DNA of 64,000 bases, from contig JAKZAN010000004.1 in assembly GCA_023053545.1 (NCBI GenBank), forward strand, positions 4,154,001-4,218,000, read 5' to 3'. The notes beneath the pieces were generated by a model, which did no database searches, was not told the DNA's origin, and was given only the letters and a program-made list of their open reading frames with translations. Numbering within the stretch: position 1 is the stretch's first letter; every line of letters starts with the position of its first letter. Of this stretch, positions 62,109 to 64,000 are shown in pieces. The stretch comes from Lepidurus packardi (taxonomy: Eukaryota; Arthropoda; Branchiopoda; Notostraca; Triopsidae). A program made the position numbers and the translations under genes.

Positions 62109-64000
62109 TTAACGAAGTTGAGAATATTTTTCTAATCGCGGTCGACTCTTTCGAGTTCGTGGCCTCCGTGCCAACAAACTCAAAGGCAGTGATGATGAAG
62201 TTTGGTTGTCACTTATTGAAACGGAAGTATTGATGACTACAGAGCACTCGTCAGGTGCTTTACAATCTGTACATTGACGAGCACCTAAAGAACACGTGGT
62301 TGTCTTCTTGGGACAAGGTTTGCAAACCGACCTGTTCAACACAACGATACTTTAAAGGTCAGTGTAGTTCAAAATCGAAGTTTAAATCATATACCCTGCA
62401 AAGTTATCTTGGTAAGTTCCCATTGGACACGGAATACAAACACTCGAATTGGCGGGCCGGTACAAACCAGGGCAACATCCAACTAAACCGGAAAACAATA
62501 CATTAGTGAAGTGAATTTTACTTCAATACACTGAAGTAAAATTTTCCATTAAAAATTTACCGCATTGCTTGGTACCAGTCCTTCGTTCTTCCCACCCCTC
62601 TGGACAACCAAATTCGGGAATTATGCTTGAAGCTATAAAACGAAAAGGATTTAGCAAAACTTTACTAAGCATACTCATTAATTTTTTTCTTACGGGAACA
62701 GTCGGGTATAACATTGGCAGGTTTCCAACGCCTGTCTTTGCCACACAAGTACACCGCCGAAGGTAAAGGCCGGAAGAATAAGTGAGCAGGAGAACAGGAC
62801 GGTCGACATAATTTACCCCATGCCCACGATTTGCAATTCAATTTTCCATTCTGAGGACTTTCTAAGGCAGGGCAAGCCTCTCCGTGATGTAAGGCTGCTG
62901 GTACTGCTGCCGCTATAGCAAAGCATAGAAAATTACAATTAAAAAACACTCTAACATAAGAAATGAAGGCTTACGTGCAACATGTACTGTAAAATCGCAA
63001 CGCGCTTTGTTCCCAGCCAAATCAGAAGCAACATACGAAATGGGATGTTGTCCGATCGGGAATAATGAACCAGGCTCCTACAAGAATAACTATATAAGGA
63101 ACTGGAACACTAAAAGTAAATGTATTTTTTTCTGTACCTTATTTTTAATTGTATGCGCTACAGCAACGTTATCTGAAAACACAGGCTCTTGCCAAGAAAC
63201 TGCAATGTAGGGTTCCGCGGGGCTAAGGCGTACATGCATATTATGCGGGCAATCACGTACTAAAGGCGCTTCTTTATCTGTAAAAAATACGATAATAATA
63301 ACAAAAGAGAATCATCACAGAAAAGCAAGCGAGAATTCACCTCTAATTTCAAGTACGAATGAACAAATTGCCGTATAGTCCGACGCAGGATTCCGTGCAC
63401 GGTACGATACGACGGTACGACTGGGACCCAATTCCGTTTGTAAAGATTTGGCCCATTTAGGTTCCGACTCCACGTGCCTGTATAATTTTTACGAATACAC
63501 TGTTAATTCCTCGCCAAAAGAAGTTATAAACCGAAACGTACTTTGTCCAATCTACGTTCGTAATGGGCTGAGGAATGTACACAGACATAATCTTTCTTCC
63601 CAGGGGTAAATCCATCGTCATGTCATGCGGACATTCAATGCGAGGCCAAGGATAAACTATAACATTGCATATTATTATTATTATAATTTTAACTGGCAAC
63701 TTAATATCGCGTCGCGAGAATAAGCTTCAGATCCCAGGGGTTATTACAAATGTACAGTACGGGGTGCTGAAGTATTCTAGGAACGTGAAGCTTACCGTAA
63801 GAAAAATGGATGTAATTGCGGAAAGATTGCATGGACGATGAAGGCAAAGGAGGTAAAGCATTGTAGGCAAGAGAAGAGTAAGCAGACGAAGAAGCAACAG
63901 AAGGCTTCAAGTCCCAATCCCAGACAGCGGGAAGGGCATTGGATGTGACACTATTATTCTCATTTGCTGACGAATGTCGCACTAAACAAAACGAACACAA
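62109..64000 (-). CDS. Secreted HYR/Sushi/cysteine-rich protein, SVEP1-like (3' part; continues past the window)
   Basis: The C-terminal exons of a larger extracellular gene. Reading 5' to 3' on the minus strand: a Ser/Ala/Pro linker (about 63797-63980); a first HYR domain (ECPHDMTMDLPLGRKIMSV, VVSYRARNPASDYTAICSF); a second HYR domain (DCPHNMHVRLSPAEPYIAVS, PISYVASDLAGNKARCDFTV); a Sushi/CCP domain in exon 62694-62912 (ACPALESPQNGKLNCK to VIPDC); then 62561-62632 (GCPEGWEE), 62395-62482 and 62109-62331, which form a GCC2/GCC3-type module (CCPGLYRP, CIPCPMGTYQ, CKPCPKKTTTC, GARQCTDC). A basic tail ends the protein. HYR next to CCP is typical of adhesion and matrix proteins such as SVEP1. The start lies beyond base 64000. 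Confidence 0.85.

Overview
This is a 64 kb window of arthropod nuclear DNA. It most likely comes from a branchiopod crustacean such as Daphnia. Introns are mostly 50-150 bp with GT..AG ends, core promoters carry TATA plus TCAGT-type initiators, and the conserved proteins (TFIIE alpha, TAF12, CDK8, Vestigial) read as arthropod versions. The species itself is an inference. Coding regions below were assembled by hand from exon translations and splice phase; where all exons are listed, the total closes in frame.

Left part (1-8 kb): a compact block of general regulators, nearly all on the minus strand. TFIIE alpha (1538-3267), ataxin-3 (4446-5659) and CDK8 (5963-7925) lie in a row, with one small unrecognised plus-strand gene (3569-3986) between the first two. 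From 8 to 20.7 kb the sequence is mostly non-coding. It is broken by one well-supported unknown gene (13605-15024, minus): a 187-residue secreted protein built from small phase-2 exons with a PGANGGG-like motif and two KRSPQ sites.

Middle part (20.7-44 kb): vestigial (20759-28101, plus) has four exons and a 4.3 kb second intron that carries Su(H)-like and Scalloped-like sites. After a 5 kb gap comes a probable two-cistron transcript, a 54-residue membrane microprotein followed by NDUFB1. TAF12 (minus) and CCDC174 (plus, 35017-42479) are divergent. The 5 kb third intron of CCDC174 holds two nested minus-strand Ly6/uPAR genes and a hAT-type MITE with an 8-bp target duplication. A secreted cuticle-type gene (42682-43837, minus) converges on CCDC174.

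Right part (45.7-61.1 kb): a repeat complex about 15.4 kb long, bounded by inverted arms. The outer 1.9 kb of the two arms is almost identical, and the inner arm portions are clearly diverged. The core holds an 80-bp satellite (14 exact-length units), tRNA-derived SINE-like units, short tandem duplications and a shortened direct copy of its own interior. No transposase was recognised, so it looks like a non-autonomous foldback-type element or a palindromic duplication. The window ends inside a minus-strand gene for a secreted HYR/Sushi/cysteine-rich protein related to SVEP1.

Functionally, TFIIE, TAF12 and CDK8 all act in RNA polymerase II transcription, and Vestigial is a TEAD/Scalloped cofactor. 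The genes are otherwise independent transcription units rather than an operon.
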